Shown: in pieces, positions 41,486-51,128 of the stretch
Layout of the letters: each line of letters starts with the position of its first letter
Numbering within the stretch: position 1 is the stretch's first letter
Source of the DNA: Catenibacterium mitsuokai
GTDB taxonomy: Bacteria > Bacillota_I > Bacilli_A > Erysipelotrichales > Coprobacillaceae
DNA length: 64,000 nt
Reading direction: 5' to 3'
Assembly: GCF_025148785.1 (NCBI RefSeq)
Contig: NZ_CP102271.1
Coordinates: 772,001 to 836,000 of the forward strand
Translations under genes and position numbers: made by a program
The notes under the pieces: model-generated
Seen by the model: only the letters and a program-made list of their open reading frames with translations
What the model was told of the DNA's origin: nothing
Databases searched by the model: none

Positions 41486-44092
41486 ATGAAAAAGTTAACA
41501 GGTAATCAGACTCGTGCATTATTCCTTGAATATTTCAAGAAACAGGGACATATGGTTGAACCAAGTGCTTCATTGATTCCACATGATGACCCAACATTAT
41601 TATGGATCAATGCAGGTGTAGCAGCATTAAAGAAATATTTTGATGGTACAGAAAAACCAGCATGTAATCGTATCACAAATGCACAAAAATCTATTCGTAC
41701 AAACGATATTGAAAACGTAGGGAAGACAGCACGTCACCATACATTCTTTGAAATGTTAGGTAACTTCTCTATTGGTGATTATTTTAAAACAGAAGCAATT
41801 CATTTTGCATGGGAATTCTTAACAGGGGAAGAATGGCTTGCTTTTGATAAAGATAAATTATATATCACTGTTTATACAGATGATGAAGATGCATACAATG
41901 TATGGACTAAAGAATGTGGTGTAGATCCATCACATATCTTAAAGACTGCAGATAACTTCTGGGAAATCGGTGCAGGACCTGGTGGACCAGATAGTGAAAT
42001 TTTCTATGACCGTGGAGAAAAATATGACCCAGATCATATCGGCGAAAGACTATTCTTTGAAGAAATGGAAAATGATCGTTATGTAGAAATCTGGAATATC
42101 GTATTCTCTCAGTTTGATTGTGATCCTACAATTGATCGTAAAGATTATAAAGAATTACCACATAAGAATATTGATACTGGTATGGGTCTTGAAAGAATTA
42201 CTTCAATCATCCAGGAAGGTGAAACAAACTTTGATACAGACTTATTCTTACCTATCATTCATGCAACAGAAGAATTAGCTGATGTAAAGTATGCAGAAGA
42301 TAAGATGGCTTATAGAGTTATTGCCGATCATATCCGTACTGTAACATTCGCATTAAGTGATGGTGCTATGTTTGACCGTGCAGGACGTGGTTATGTATTA
42401 AGAAGAATTTTAAGAAGAGCTGTTCGTTACGGTAAGAACATCGGTATCGATAAGCCTTTCTTATATACTTTAGTAGATGTTGTAGTAGATAACATGAAAG
42501 AATTCTATGATTATCTTCCAGAAAAAGCAGAATTCGTTAAGGAAGCTGTTAAGAAAGAAGAAGTGGCATTCCATAAGACATTATCTCAGGGTGAAAAGAA
42601 GATCAAGGATGTTATTGCACACTCTGACGATAAGATGATTGATGGTTCTACTGCCTTCATGTTATATGATACATATGGTTTCCCACTAGAATTAACTATT
42701 GAAATCGCAGAAGAATCTGGTTTCACTGTTGATAGCGAAGGGTTCCAGGTAGAAATGAAAGCACAGCAGGATCGTGCTCGTGCAGCACGTGGTGAAAGAG
42801 AATCAATGGCTTCTCAGAAGATTGATTTAATGGATTTCACTACTCCTTCTACTTTCGTTTATGACACAGCACCTTGTAAGACTACAGTTATAGGTTTATT
42901 CAAGGATGGAGAAAAGGTCGATGAACTGACTGATGAAGGTGAAATCATCGTTGAAACAACTAACTTCTATGCTGAAATGGGTGGTCAGTGTGCAGATACA
43001 GGTTCTGCGCATTCTGATCAGTTTGATGCGGAAGTCACTAATGTATTAAAGGCTCCTAATGGTCAGCATTTACATTATATTAAGTTAACGAGTGGCAGTG
43101 TACATGTAGGTGATACTGTAGAATTAACAGTGGATACAGCACGTCGTACTTTAATTGAAAATAACCATACAGCAACTCACTTATTAGATGCCGCATTAAA
43201 GAATGTCTTAGGTTCACATGTTGGACAGGCTGGTTCTTACTTAGATGAAAACAGATTACGTTTTGACTTCACTCATCCATCAAAGATGACTAAAGAAGAA
43301 TTAACAGCTGTAGAAGATATGGTTAATGAATATATCTTCAAGGGTGTTGATGTAGATGTTAAAGAAATGCCTAAGGAAGAAGCCATCAGTGCAGGGGCAA
43401 CAGCTTTATTTGATGAAAAATATGGTGATGTTGTAAGAGTTGTACGTGTAGGTGACTTCTCAGTAGAATTATGTGGTGGTACACATGTTTCTAATACTGC
43501 AAAGATTGGTTTATTCAAGATTGAAATGGAAACTTCAGTTGGTTCTGGTGTAAGAAGAATTGAAGCAGTCACTAATGTGAGAGCTTATAAAGCATTAAGA
43601 AAATCTGAAGAAACTTTAGAAGAAGTAGGTACTGTACTTAAGGCAAATGATTTGAATAAAATCGTAGAAAAGGCTGAAAGCACTATGACTACACTTAATG
43701 CAATGAAGAAAGAAATCGAAACATTAACAAGTAAGTTGAATGCATTAGAAGCAAAGAACCAGGCATCTCAGGTTGAAGAAGTCAATGGTGTGAAGTTCCT
43801 TTATACTCATGTAGAAAAGGATAATGCAGCCGCTAAACAGATGGCATTTGATTTTAGAGACCAGTTAGAAAGTGGTATTGTCGTAGTGACAAGCACTTTT
43901 GAAGGAAAGAATTCATATTTTGTAGGTATTACTAAGGATCTTACAAATACATATAAAGCAGGTGTATTAGTTAAGGCTATGAATGAAGTACTTGATGGTC
44001 GTGGCGGAGGAAAACCAGATTTCGCTCAGGGTGGTGCACCAACATTAGATAAGATTGATGAAGCAATCACTGCCGTAAAATCTAAATTGTAA
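41486..44092 (+). CDS. alaS: Alanyl-tRNA synthetase
   Basis: An 868-residue class II synthetase of normal length. Motif 2 region ARHHTFFEMLGNFSIGDYF; editing-domain histidines HTATHLLDAALKNVLG; and the CGGTH zinc-site motif ELCGGTHVSNTAKIG. The C-terminal DHHA1 domain ends GRGGGKPDFAQGGAP. Preceded by GGAGG and a T-box. Confidence 0.98.
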   Translation: MKKLTGNQTRALFLEYFKKQGHMVEPSASLIPHDDPTLLWINAGVAALKKYFDGTEKPACNRITNAQKSIRTNDIENVGKTARHHTFFEMLGNFSIGDYFKTEAIHFAWEFLTGEEWLAFDKDKLYITVYTDDEDAYNVWTKECGVDPSHILKTADNFWEIGAGPGGPDSEIFYDRGEKYDPDHIGERLFFEEMENDRYVEIWNIVFSQFDCDPTIDRKDYKELPHKNIDTGMGLERITSIIQEGETNFDTDLFLPIIHATEELADVKYAEDKMAYRVIADHIRTVTFALSDGAMFDRAGRGYVLRRILRRAVRYGKNIGIDKPFLYTLVDVVVDNMKEFYDYLPEKAEFVKEAVKKEEVAFHKTLSQGEKKIKDVIAHSDDKMIDGSTAFMLYDTYGFPLELTIEIAEESGFTVDSEGFQVEMKAQQDRARAARGERESMASQKIDLMDFTTPSTFVYDTAPCKTTVIGLFKDGEKVDELTDEGEIIVETTNFYAEMGGQCADTGSAHSDQFDAEVTNVLKAPNGQHLHYIKLTSGSVHVGDTVELTVDTARRTLIENNHTATHLLDAALKNVLGSHVGQAGSYLDENRLRFDFTHPSKMTKEELTAVEDMVNEYIFKGVDVDVKEMPKEEAISAGATALFDEKYGDVVRVVRVGDFSVELCGGTHVSNTAKIGLFKIEMETSVGSGVRRIEAVTNVRAYKALRKSEETLEEVGTVLKANDLNKIVEKAESTMTTLNAMKKEIETLTSKLNALEAKNQASQVEEVNGVKFLYTHVEKDNAAAKQMAFDFRDQLESGIVVVTSTFEGKNSYFVGITKDLTNTYKAGVLVKAMNEVLDGRGGGKPDFAQGGAPTLDKIDEAITAVKSKL

Positions 44093-44150
44093 AAAAATTG
44101 AATTTTATCTTCGTTTATACTAAAATATAAATTGTATAGGGGGGTTCATT

Positions 44151-44408
44151 ATGGCACAAGATTATACACAGACAAGAGTATTTAACTCAGAAGATCTCAA
44201 GCGAGAAGTAATTAGAAATAATTTGATGACAGTTGCTGAGGCTTTAGAAGAAAGAGGATATAATGCAGTTCACCAGATTGCTGGTTATCTGATCTCTAAT
44301 GATCCTGCTTATATTTCAAGTCATAAGAGTGCAAGATCTATTATTCAGCAGGCTGATCGTGATGAAATTATTGAAGAACTTGTAAAGTTCTATTTGGAGT
44401 CTAAATAG
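44151..44408 (+). CDS. IreB/UPF0297-family regulatory phosphoprotein
   Basis: An 85-residue protein (TQTRVFNSEDLKREVIRNNL..., RGYNAVHQIAGYLISNDPAYISSHKSAR). This is a nearly invariant family in Bacillota; in Enterococcus IreB is a substrate of the IreK kinase and affects cell-wall stress tolerance. It always lies between alaS and ruvX. The TAG overlaps the start codon of ruvX. Confidence 0.94.
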   Translation: MAQDYTQTRVFNSEDLKREVIRNNLMTVAEALEERGYNAVHQIAGYLISNDPAYISSHKSARSIIQQADRDEIIEELVKFYLESK

Positions 44409-44830
44409 TGGAAAAGATTTTAGGACTAGATTTAGGTTCACGTACTTGCGGTGTTGCGATAAGTGATACATTAGGAATGCTTGCACATGGTGTAGAAACT
44501 TATCATTTTAGCGAAAACGCTTATAAGAAATGTGCTTATCATATCAAGAATATCGTAGAAGAGAATAATATTCATACAATTGTTTTAGGATTACCTAAGC
44601 ATATGAATGGTGATCTTGGTGAACGTGCACAGATTTCTATTGATTTTAAAGAACGTTTAGAGAAGATGATGGATGTTGAAGTTATTCTTGAAGATGAAAG
44701 ATTGACTACTGTTATTGCGACAAATAATCTGATTTTTGGTGATGTTTCTAGAAAGAAACGTAAACAGGTTGTTGATAAGATGGCAGCAGTTGAAATTCTT
44801 CAGGGCTATCTTGATAAGATAAGGAGATAA
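44408..44830 (+). CDS. ruvX: YqgF/RuvX putative Holliday junction resolvase, pre-16S rRNA nuclease
   Basis: A 140-residue RNase H-fold nuclease. GLDLGSRTCGVAISD carries the first catalytic Asp, VLGLPKHMNGDLGERA the core, and ILEDERLTTV the Glu. The GTG start overlaps the stop of the previous gene. YqgF acts in 16S rRNA 5'-end processing in other bacteria; the resolvase activity is inferred from fold. Confidence 0.95.
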   Translation: MEKILGLDLGSRTCGVAISDTLGMLAHGVETYHFSENAYKKCAYHIKNIVEENNIHTIVLGLPKHMNGDLGERAQISIDFKERLEKMMDVEVILEDERLTTVIATNNLIFGDVSRKKRKQVVDKMAAVEILQGYLDKIRR

Positions 44831-44833
44831 GCA

Positions 44834-45157
44834 ATGGACGACAATAAAATTGTGATTACTGATAATAATGGGGAAGAAAACGTATTTGAAATTCTTTTCA
44901 CTTATGAAGATGAAGAGAATGGAAATAAATATGTCATGTATTATAGTGAAGACGATGATGAGCAGATTTTTGCATCTCGTTATGATGATGATAATCATCT
45001 ATACGATATCGAAGATCCAGCTGAATGGGAGCGTCTAGAAGAAGTTCTAGAAGACTTCAATATGCATGATGAAGAAGAAACAGATGATAAATGTGATGGC
45101 TGCGTATGCGAGGATGGGGACTGCGTCACAGATTGTTCTGAATGTGATAAGAACTAG
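44834..45157 (+). CDS. DUF1292 protein with cysteine-rich tail
   Basis: A 107-residue acidic protein. The N-terminal 70 residues match DUF1292 (VITDNNGEENVFEILFTYEDEENGNKYVMYY). The tail DKCDGCVCEDGDCVTDCSEC adds seven cysteines in 20 residues. Most YrzB-like proteins here lack such a cluster. A metal-binding or redox tail is possible. It lies 3 bases after ruvX and belongs to the operon. Confidence 0.85.
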   Translation: MDDNKIVITDNNGEENVFEILFTYEDEENGNKYVMYYSEDDDEQIFASRYDDDNHLYDIEDPAEWERLEEVLEDFNMHDEEETDDKCDGCVCEDGDCVTDCSECDKN

Positions 45158-45179
45158 GTAACAACCGTTACCTAGTTTT
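45154..45179 (+). terminator. Terminator after the DUF1292 gene
   Basis: CTAGGTAAC, loop AACC, GTTACCTAG, TTTT. It splits the alaS-ruvX part of the block from the genes that follow. Confidence 0.82.
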
Positions 45180-45194
45180 AGTAAGGAGATAATT

Positions 45195-46286
45195 ATGGGA
45201 CTTTTTAGTAAAACAAAAACAGTAGATATTTTCTTTGTAGGTAGTGAAGGAACAGACCTTGATCGTGGTATCTATGCATTCTATTTTAATGTAGACAACG
45301 GAGAAATCATTAAGAAATCTTTCGTTAAGTCTCTTGCCAGCCCTCTCGCAATGAATAAAAATGGACGTTTTATGTACTTGACTTATCGTAATGGGACAGG
45401 ACGTGCTCAGGATGGTGGTATCTGGCAGTATGCCTGCATGGAAGTTCAGCTAGGACTTGCAGCTAGAGTAGGACATGAAGGACGTACATATATCCAGACT
45501 GTCTTAAATAAAGAGCGTGATTATGCCTATGCAATTGATTATTATAATGGTGAAGTTGTTACTGTACCTATTAAGACTTCTAAAATCGTTCGAGTATCAA
45601 AGACAGTGAAATTAGATGGGCATAGTATTGATCCAGTAAAACAGACTGAATCTCATCCAACATTCATGACATTCACTCCAGATAATACAAGACTTGTTGT
45701 CACTGATTTAGGTGGCGATGAAGTAATCTTCTTTACTGAAGGTGAAAAAGGTGAATTAATCAAGGATGAAGAATTATCATTCAAGCTCACTCCTGGTAGT
45801 GGTCCATTGAAGCTTGTTTATTCTAAGAATCGTAAATTTGCCTATATCCTTAATCAAATCTCAAGCACTATTACATGTTATGCTGTAAAGCATAACAAGT
45901 TTACATTAGTAGATGAAGTGATGACTTATTCTAAAGATGAATATGATGGCGTGAATACGCCTATGGATATGGTTATTACTGAAAATGGACATTTCATCTT
46001 TGTGATTAATAAAGGTGATGATACACTTGTTGCCTTTGAAAGAGACGCAGAAACAGGAAAACTTACAAGAGTGGACTGTATGGAAACAGATGAAGGACCT
46101 AAATCTTTACTCTTATTTAGAGATAAGTACGTACTTGTTGCCTGTAAACAGGGTGGATCACTTGAAAGTTTTGAAATCAAAGAAGATGAAAAGCGTGCTG
46201 TTTTATATGAAACACATCATCAGTTCACAATCCATGCTCCAGTATGTATGGAAAAAGGAGCAGAAAACTTGCGTGTAGTAAAATAA
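45195..46286 (+). CDS. Lactonase-family seven-bladed beta-propeller (6-phosphogluconolactonase-like)
   Basis: A 363-residue cytoplasmic protein. It has repeated blades with the Pgl pattern: HPTFMTFTPDNTRLVVTDLGGDEV, GPLKLVYSKNRKFAYILNQISST, TPMDMVITENGHFIFVINKGDDTL and GPKSLLLFRDKYVLVACKQGG. This is the COG2706/PF10282 lactonase family, whose E. coli member hydrolyses 6-phosphogluconolactone. No other pentose-phosphate gene is near. It interrupts the otherwise conserved alaS-greA gene order, so it may be a lineage-specific insertion. Confidence 0.88.
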   Translation: MGLFSKTKTVDIFFVGSEGTDLDRGIYAFYFNVDNGEIIKKSFVKSLASPLAMNKNGRFMYLTYRNGTGRAQDGGIWQYACMEVQLGLAARVGHEGRTYIQTVLNKERDYAYAIDYYNGEVVTVPIKTSKIVRVSKTVKLDGHSIDPVKQTESHPTFMTFTPDNTRLVVTDLGGDEVIFFTEGEKGELIKDEELSFKLTPGSGPLKLVYSKNRKFAYILNQISSTITCYAVKHNKFTLVDEVMTYSKDEYDGVNTPMDMVITENGHFIFVINKGDDTLVAFERDAETGKLTRVDCMETDEGPKSLLLFRDKYVLVACKQGGSLESFEIKEDEKRAVLYETHHQFTIHAPVCMEKGAENLRVVK

Positions 46287-46310
46287 GGCATTTTCATGCC
46301 TTATTTTTTT
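46282..46310 (+). terminator. Terminator of the lactonase-family gene
   Basis: AATAAGGCA, loop TTTTCA, TGCCTTATT, then T run. It overlaps the stop codon. Confidence 0.9.
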
Positions 46311-46364
46311 ATGGCAATTATCGGCTTAATTCTATATAATGGTTAAGGAAAAGGAGATGTATGT

Positions 46365-47396
46365 ATGAAAAAGAAAATCATAGCGGCAGTCCTTGTAGTT
46401 GTATTATTGATTGGTGGTACAGGCTTATTTTATGTAACAGGTACAGGACGTGTCTCTTCTAAAAGTGAAGTCGTACAGGTGACTGTAAAAAAAGGTGAGA
46501 ATGCCTATACAGTATTAAATACATTAAAATCAAAAGGTTTAGTAAAAAACACATTGGCAGCGAAGGTTTATTTAAAACTTCATAAACCGTCTGTTGTTTC
46601 TCAGACTTACAATCTGAATAAGAACATGTCTCTTTCAAAGATGTATAGCATCATGTCAAAGATGAACAGCTCTTATGTTGTGAAGTCTTCCTTAACTATC
46701 CCTGAAGGAATCACAATTCCTCAGGCAGCTAAAAAGGTTGCAAATGTAACTGGTAAATCAGAACAAGAAGTATTAGATAAATGGGCTGATCAGGCTTATT
46801 TAAAGCAGTTAATTTCTAAATATTGGTTCTTAAGTGATGATATTCTTCAAAAGGGTATTCTTTATCCATTAGAAGGTTATCTCTATCCAGAAACATATGT
46901 ACTTTATGGTGAATCTACAACTATTGAAAAGGTCACAGAAGAAATGCTGGATTATATGGATCAACAATTAACACCTTATAAGGATTCAATGACTAAGCTT
47001 GGCTATACACCTCATCAATTCTTAACATTATGCTCAGTCGTAGAAAGAGAATCTTTATTTGATAAAGACCGTCCAGCCATTGCGGGCGTATTTATCAATC
47101 GTTTAAAGACTGGTATGAGATTACAGTCAGATATTACTGTCAACTATGCATTAAATAGAACAGGTGTCAAAGTCTCTACAAAGATGACTAAGATTGATTC
47201 TCCTTATAATACATATAAATATGCAGGACTTCCTATTGGTCCTATTGCATGTGTCCCACAAAAGACTATGGATGCAGTCGCAAACTATACACCATCTGAT
47301 TATTTATTCTTCTTTGCGAAGAAAGATGGGACTGTCATCTATTCAAAGACATATGGAGAACATCAAAAAGTAGTGAAGGAGAATAAGTGGTATTAA
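46365..47396 (+). CDS. mltG: Endolytic murein transglycosylase MltG
   Basis: A 343-residue membrane enzyme with an N-terminal anchor (IIAAVLVVVLLIGGTGLFYV), a LysM-like region and the YceG catalytic domain. The catalytic Glu is in LCSVVERES (Glu227), and MRLQSDITVNYAL and YNTYKYAGLPIGPI are family signatures. It cuts nascent glycan strands. The last bases overlap the ATG of trmR. Confidence 0.95.
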   Translation: MKKKIIAAVLVVVLLIGGTGLFYVTGTGRVSSKSEVVQVTVKKGENAYTVLNTLKSKGLVKNTLAAKVYLKLHKPSVVSQTYNLNKNMSLSKMYSIMSKMNSSYVVKSSLTIPEGITIPQAAKKVANVTGKSEQEVLDKWADQAYLKQLISKYWFLSDDILQKGILYPLEGYLYPETYVLYGESTTIEKVTEEMLDYMDQQLTPYKDSMTKLGYTPHQFLTLCSVVERESLFDKDRPAIAGVFINRLKTGMRLQSDITVNYALNRTGVKVSTKMTKIDSPYNTYKYAGLPIGPIACVPQKTMDAVANYTPSDYLFFFAKKDGTVIYSKTYGEHQKVVKENKWY

Positions 47397-48007
47397 TGAA
47401 ATCATTTTATGAATTAGAAGAATATGCACTTGTGAAAGATGTGCCTATTATGCAAAAAGAAGGTATTGAATACCTTATTGATGAATTAAATAAGAGAAAT
47501 GCGGAGTCTGTATTAGAGATTGGAAGTGCCATTGGGTATTCATCTTTAATGATGGTAACTCATGTCAAAGGTCTTCATGTAGATACAATTGAAAGAGATG
47601 ATACACGTTATCAGGAAGCAGTTGTAAATATTAAGGATTTCCATCAGGAAGACAACATCACAATCTATCATGAAGATGCATTAGAGTTTGATGATACATT
47701 GTTGAATCATGCACCTTATGATTGTCTTTTTATTGATGCAGCTAAAGCGCAATATCAGCGTTTCTTTGAAAAATATGTTCCTTATTTAAAGGATGATGGT
47801 TTTGTGTTAGTGGATAATCTTGATTTCCATGGCATGATTTTTGATATACCAAATATTAAGAATCGAAACACACGTGCTCTTGTAAGAAAAATCAAACGTT
47901 TTAAAGACTGGATCTTCTCTAATGAAGAGTATGATGCACATTATGTGCAGGTAGGTGATGGTCTATGTATCATTACTAGAAAGGATCACAATGAAAATCG
48001 CAATTAA
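47396..48007 (+). CDS. trmR: tRNA 5-hydroxyuridine methyltransferase TrmR (YrrM-like)
   Basis: A 203-residue class I SAM O-methyltransferase. ESVLEIGSAIGYSSLMMV is SAM motif I, and YDCLFIDAAKAQYQRFFEKY carries the metal-binding Asp. Its place between mltG and two U32 genes is the Bacillus yrrM place, where TrmR turns ho5U34 into mo5U34. The ATG at 47396 overlaps the mltG stop; an earlier in-frame start at 47387 is less likely. Confidence 0.9.
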   Translation: MKSFYELEEYALVKDVPIMQKEGIEYLIDELNKRNAESVLEIGSAIGYSSLMMVTHVKGLHVDTIERDDTRYQEAVVNIKDFHQEDNITIYHEDALEFDDTLLNHAPYDCLFIDAAKAQYQRFFEKYVPYLKDDGFVLVDNLDFHGMIFDIPNIKNRNTRALVRKIKRFKDWIFSNEEYDAHYVQVGDGLCIITRKDHNENRN

Positions 48008-48911
48008 TTTAAATGATCGTGGATATCTTCATGATTATGTTGATATGGGTGTTTCTTTGATTATGGCTGGATCAGACTATAGTGTTTTGACACCAGTGAA
48101 GTTTTCTATTGAAGAATTGAAAGAAATCAAAGAACAGGCAAAAGAACTTTATGTTTATGTGAATGCTATGTATGATGAACATGATCTAGAAGGATTAGAA
48201 AAGCATATTGATGCGTTACATGATATTGGAATCAATGGATTAATTTTCCAGGATTTTGGTGTATTACGTATGGTGAATCAAAAGGGTTATGATTTTAAGA
48301 TGATTTATCATCCTTTAACTCTTAATACCAATTCAAGTACACTGAATACTTTATCTCATTATGGTATTTCTGGTGCTTTTGTTTCTAAAGAAATATCTTT
48401 AAAGGAACAGCTAGAAATACGTAAGAACTGTGATATGCCATTATTTGTTTTAGGCCATGGTGTACAGTATATGATGATGAGTAAAAGACATTTGATCTCT
48501 AACTATGAATCAGCAAGTAATACAACATTAAGCCATAATAAAGACGCTATTACAATAAATCCACGTGGACAGGATTTCCCTTGTCATATATATGAAACAA
48601 CTCGTGGAACGGCTGTATTCAGCAAATCTAGATTATATACATTGGACTTATTCAATACATTAAAGGACTTTGATTACCTTTATATTGAAACAATGTTTAT
48701 GGATCCAAGAGAAGCGGTGGAAGTCACTAGTATGTATTGTGATTGTCTTAAAGCCCTAGAAAGAGGTACATATGACAAAGAAGTAAAAGAATATCTTCCT
48801 TTATTAAGAAAGATTTCAAAACCTCTTGATCGAGGTTTCTTATATGATGATACAATTTATCGTCTTGAAGATGTAAAGAGGAGGGATCTAGAAGATGCAG
48901 CCAATAAGTAA
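47991..48911 (+). CDS. trhP1: U32-family protein, YrrN/TrhP1-like
   Basis: A 306-residue TIM-barrel-like protein (MKIAINLNDRGYLHDYVDMGVSLIMAGSDY; DIGINGLIFQDFGVLRM; MPLFVLGHGVQYMMMSK). It is the smaller partner of the two tandem U32 proteins that make 5-hydroxyuridine at tRNA position 34 in Bacillus. The start at 47991 follows AAAGGAT and overlaps the trmR end by 17 bases. It lacks the Cys cluster of the larger U32 protein. Confidence 0.85.
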   Translation: MKIAINLNDRGYLHDYVDMGVSLIMAGSDYSVLTPVKFSIEELKEIKEQAKELYVYVNAMYDEHDLEGLEKHIDALHDIGINGLIFQDFGVLRMVNQKGYDFKMIYHPLTLNTNSSTLNTLSHYGISGAFVSKEISLKEQLEIRKNCDMPLFVLGHGVQYMMMSKRHLISNYESASNTTLSHNKDAITINPRGQDFPCHIYETTRGTAVFSKSRLYTLDLFNTLKDFDYLYIETMFMDPREAVEVTSMYCDCLKALERGTYDKEVKEYLPLLRKISKPLDRGFLYDDTIYRLEDVKRRDLEDAANK

Positions 48912-50145
48912 GGTTATTGATGGTCGTCGTGTGATTGTAAAGAAGCCAGAATTACTTGCCCCTGCAGGAAACCTAGAAAAGCTTAAAACAGCTATTATTT
49001 ATGGTGCCGATGCAGTATTTATTGGTGGTAAAGAATTCTCTTTAAGATCACAGGCATCTAACTTCTCTATAGAAGATATTAAAGAAGCAGTACAGTTTGC
49101 GAATCAATATGGTGCTAAAATCCATGTTACATGTAATATCATCCTTCATCATGATAACCTAGAAGGTATTAAAGAATACTTACAGGCATTAGATGATGCA
49201 GGTGTTACAGCTATTATTGTGGCAGATCCATATATTATGAATCTTGCGAAAAGTATGAACTTAAAGCTAGAAGTACATGTCTCTACACAGATGTCAGTGA
49301 CTAATTCATCTGCCGTTAAGTTCTTTGAAGATATGGGGATGGATCGAGTCGTACTAGGTCGTGAAACAACTTTTGAAGACTTGAAGGATATTAGAAAAAA
49401 TGCCCCTGATATTGACCTAGAATACTTCATACATGGCGCTATGTGCATTTCTTATAGTGGTCGTTGTATGTTATCTAACTACTATTCTAGACGAGATGCG
49501 AATAGAGGTGGTTGTTCACAAAGTTGTAGATGGTATTATGATTTAGAAGAGAATGGACAATCTATTAATGAAGATTTTCCATTTACTATGTCATCTAAGG
49601 ATATGTGCCTCATTCATCATATTGGTGAGTTGATAGAATGTGGTGTGGATTCATTCAAGATAGAAGGGCGTATGAAGTCTGTCCATTATATTGCGACAGT
49701 TGTATCTACTTATAGAAAACTCATTGATACATATTGCGCTGATCCTGATCACTTTACAGATTCAAAGAAATATGAAGATGAACTACAAAAAGCAGCCAAT
49801 AGAGCATTCTGTCATGGATTCTTTTATGATAATCCTGGTGTAGATGAACAGCTTTATAACTTAAGAGATGAGCATCCTACACAGGAATTCGTTATGCGTG
49901 TTTTAGGTTATGATCAAGAATCTAAACGTGCGAAAATTGAACAGCGCAATTATTTCAAGGTGGGAGATAAGATAGAAATATTCTCTCCTAGTCATTCAAA
50001 TATTTATTTTACTGTTGATAAGATTTATAATGAAGATAATGAATTGGTGGAAGTAGCCAACCATCCGATGGAAATACTTTATGTAGAAATTGATTATCCA
50101 GTATTAGAGAATGATATGGGAAGGAAGGTAAACCATGGAAAATAA
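48895..50145 (+). CDS. trhP2: U32-family tRNA hydroxylation protein, YrrO/TrhP2-like
   Basis: A 416-residue protein. [28 protein letters not shown] is the U32 N-terminus. The family signature [38 protein letters not shown] holds four cysteines expected to bind an Fe-S cluster, and [18 protein letters not shown] closes the barrel. It catalyses prephenate-dependent ho5U34 formation in related species. It overlaps the previous gene by 17 bases and udk by 11 bases. Confidence 0.92.
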   Translation: MQPISKVIDGRRVIVKKPELLAPAGNLEKLKTAIIYGADAVFIGGKEFSLRSQASNFSIEDIKEAVQFANQYGAKIHVTCNIILHHDNLEGIKEYLQALDDAGVTAIIVADPYIMNLAKSMNLKLEVHVSTQMSVTNSSAVKFFEDMGMDRVVLGRETTFEDLKDIRKNAPDIDLEYFIHGAMCISYSGRCMLSNYYSRRDANRGGCSQSCRWYYDLEENGQSINEDFPFTMSSKDMCLIHHIGELIECGVDSFKIEGRMKSVHYIATVVSTYRKLIDTYCADPDHFTDSKKYEDELQKAANRAFCHGFFYDNPGVDEQLYNLRDEHPTQEFVMRVLGYDQESKRAKIEQRNYFKVGDKIEIFSPSHSNIYFTVDKIYNEDNELVEVANHPMEILYVEIDYPVLENDMGRKVNHGK

Positions 50146-50761
50146 AGCTGTCATTATTGGGATTGCAGGTGGAAGTGCTTCTGGTAAGACTTCTATCGCA
50201 CAATCTATCTATGACCGTTTTAAAGGCAGTCATAGAGTAAAAATCATTAAACAAGATGATTACTACAAAGATCAAAGTGATAAGACAATGGAAGAAAGAG
50301 TAAAAACGAACTATGATCATCCATTTGCCTTTGATAATGATCTTCTAGTATCAGATTTAAAGAAGTTAAAAAAGAAAGAAAGAATTGAAAAACCTACTTA
50401 TGATTATTCAAAGCATACAAGAAGTGATATTACAGAAGTCATTGAAGATCGTGATGTTATTATTCTAGAAGGTATCTTTGTCTTAGCAGAAGAAGAGGTA
50501 AGAGATCTTTGTGATATTCTGATTTATGTGGATACAGATGCAGATATCCGCTTTATCAGACGTTTAAGAAGAGATGTAGAAGAACGTGCAAGAACTGTTG
50601 ATTCAGTCTGTAACCAGTATTTAGAGACTGTAAGACCAATGCATGAACAGTTCATTGAGCCATCTAAGAAATATGCACATATTATTATTCCTGAAGGTGG
50701 GACTAATACTGTTGCGATTGACTTATTGATTACAAAAATAAGTAGTATTCTAGGCGATTAA
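50135..50761 (+). CDS. udk: Uridine kinase
   Basis: A 208-residue nucleoside kinase. Walker [43 protein letters not shown] for substrate binding, and [16 protein letters not shown] for Walker B. It phosphorylates uridine and cytidine using ATP or GTP. Overlaps the U32 gene by 11 bases, in the Bacillus order. Confidence 0.96.
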   Translation: MENKAVIIGIAGGSASGKTSIAQSIYDRFKGSHRVKIIKQDDYYKDQSDKTMEERVKTNYDHPFAFDNDLLVSDLKKLKKKERIEKPTYDYSKHTRSDITEVIEDRDVIILEGIFVLAEEEVRDLCDILIYVDTDADIRFIRRLRRDVEERARTVDSVCNQYLETVRPMHEQFIEPSKKYAHIIIPEGGTNTVAIDLLITKISSILGD

Positions 50762-50800
50762 ATCGTTCTTGTCTAATTAAAATAAGTATGTTATTAATTA

Positions 50801-51100
50801 GTGGCGAAAAAACCATAGGCTTGTCTATGGGATGAAAGCCACATAATTAAAAGAATTAAGATTAATAGAATCAAAGTATTGAATAGTGGAATCAAAATAG
50901 TATAAAATAAACATCAGGAAGATTGATTACACTTCCTTATCATAAGATAGAAATTTACCGTTAATGTGGTCGTTGGACTGCTTGGTAATAAAAGTTCTTA
51001 CTTAAATAGACTTAAACTTGTATTCCAAAGTCTGAAAATGATGTACGATTATAAGCTAAACTTGATAGTAAGAACCCCACGGGCTCACCCGTGGGAGTAG
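50801..51100 (+). ncRNA. IS200/IS605-like end structures: possible orphan omega-RNA or non-autonomous element
   Basis: No gene lies in 50762-51128. At the left, GTGGC (50801-50805) pairs with GCCAC (50838-50842) around CCATAG/CTATGG. At the right, CCCACGGG, loop CTCA, CCCGTGGG (51076-51095) is the kind of hairpin seen at the right ends of IS200/IS605 elements. Nested pairs TTACC/GGTAA (50955/50984), GTTCTTAC/GTAAGAAC (50994/51068) and AGACTT/AAGTCT (51008/51028) give a compact fold. No TnpA or TnpB reading frame is present. Confidence 0.5.
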
Positions 51101-51128
51101 TCAGATTTACGTATATGAGGTGAAAGAA

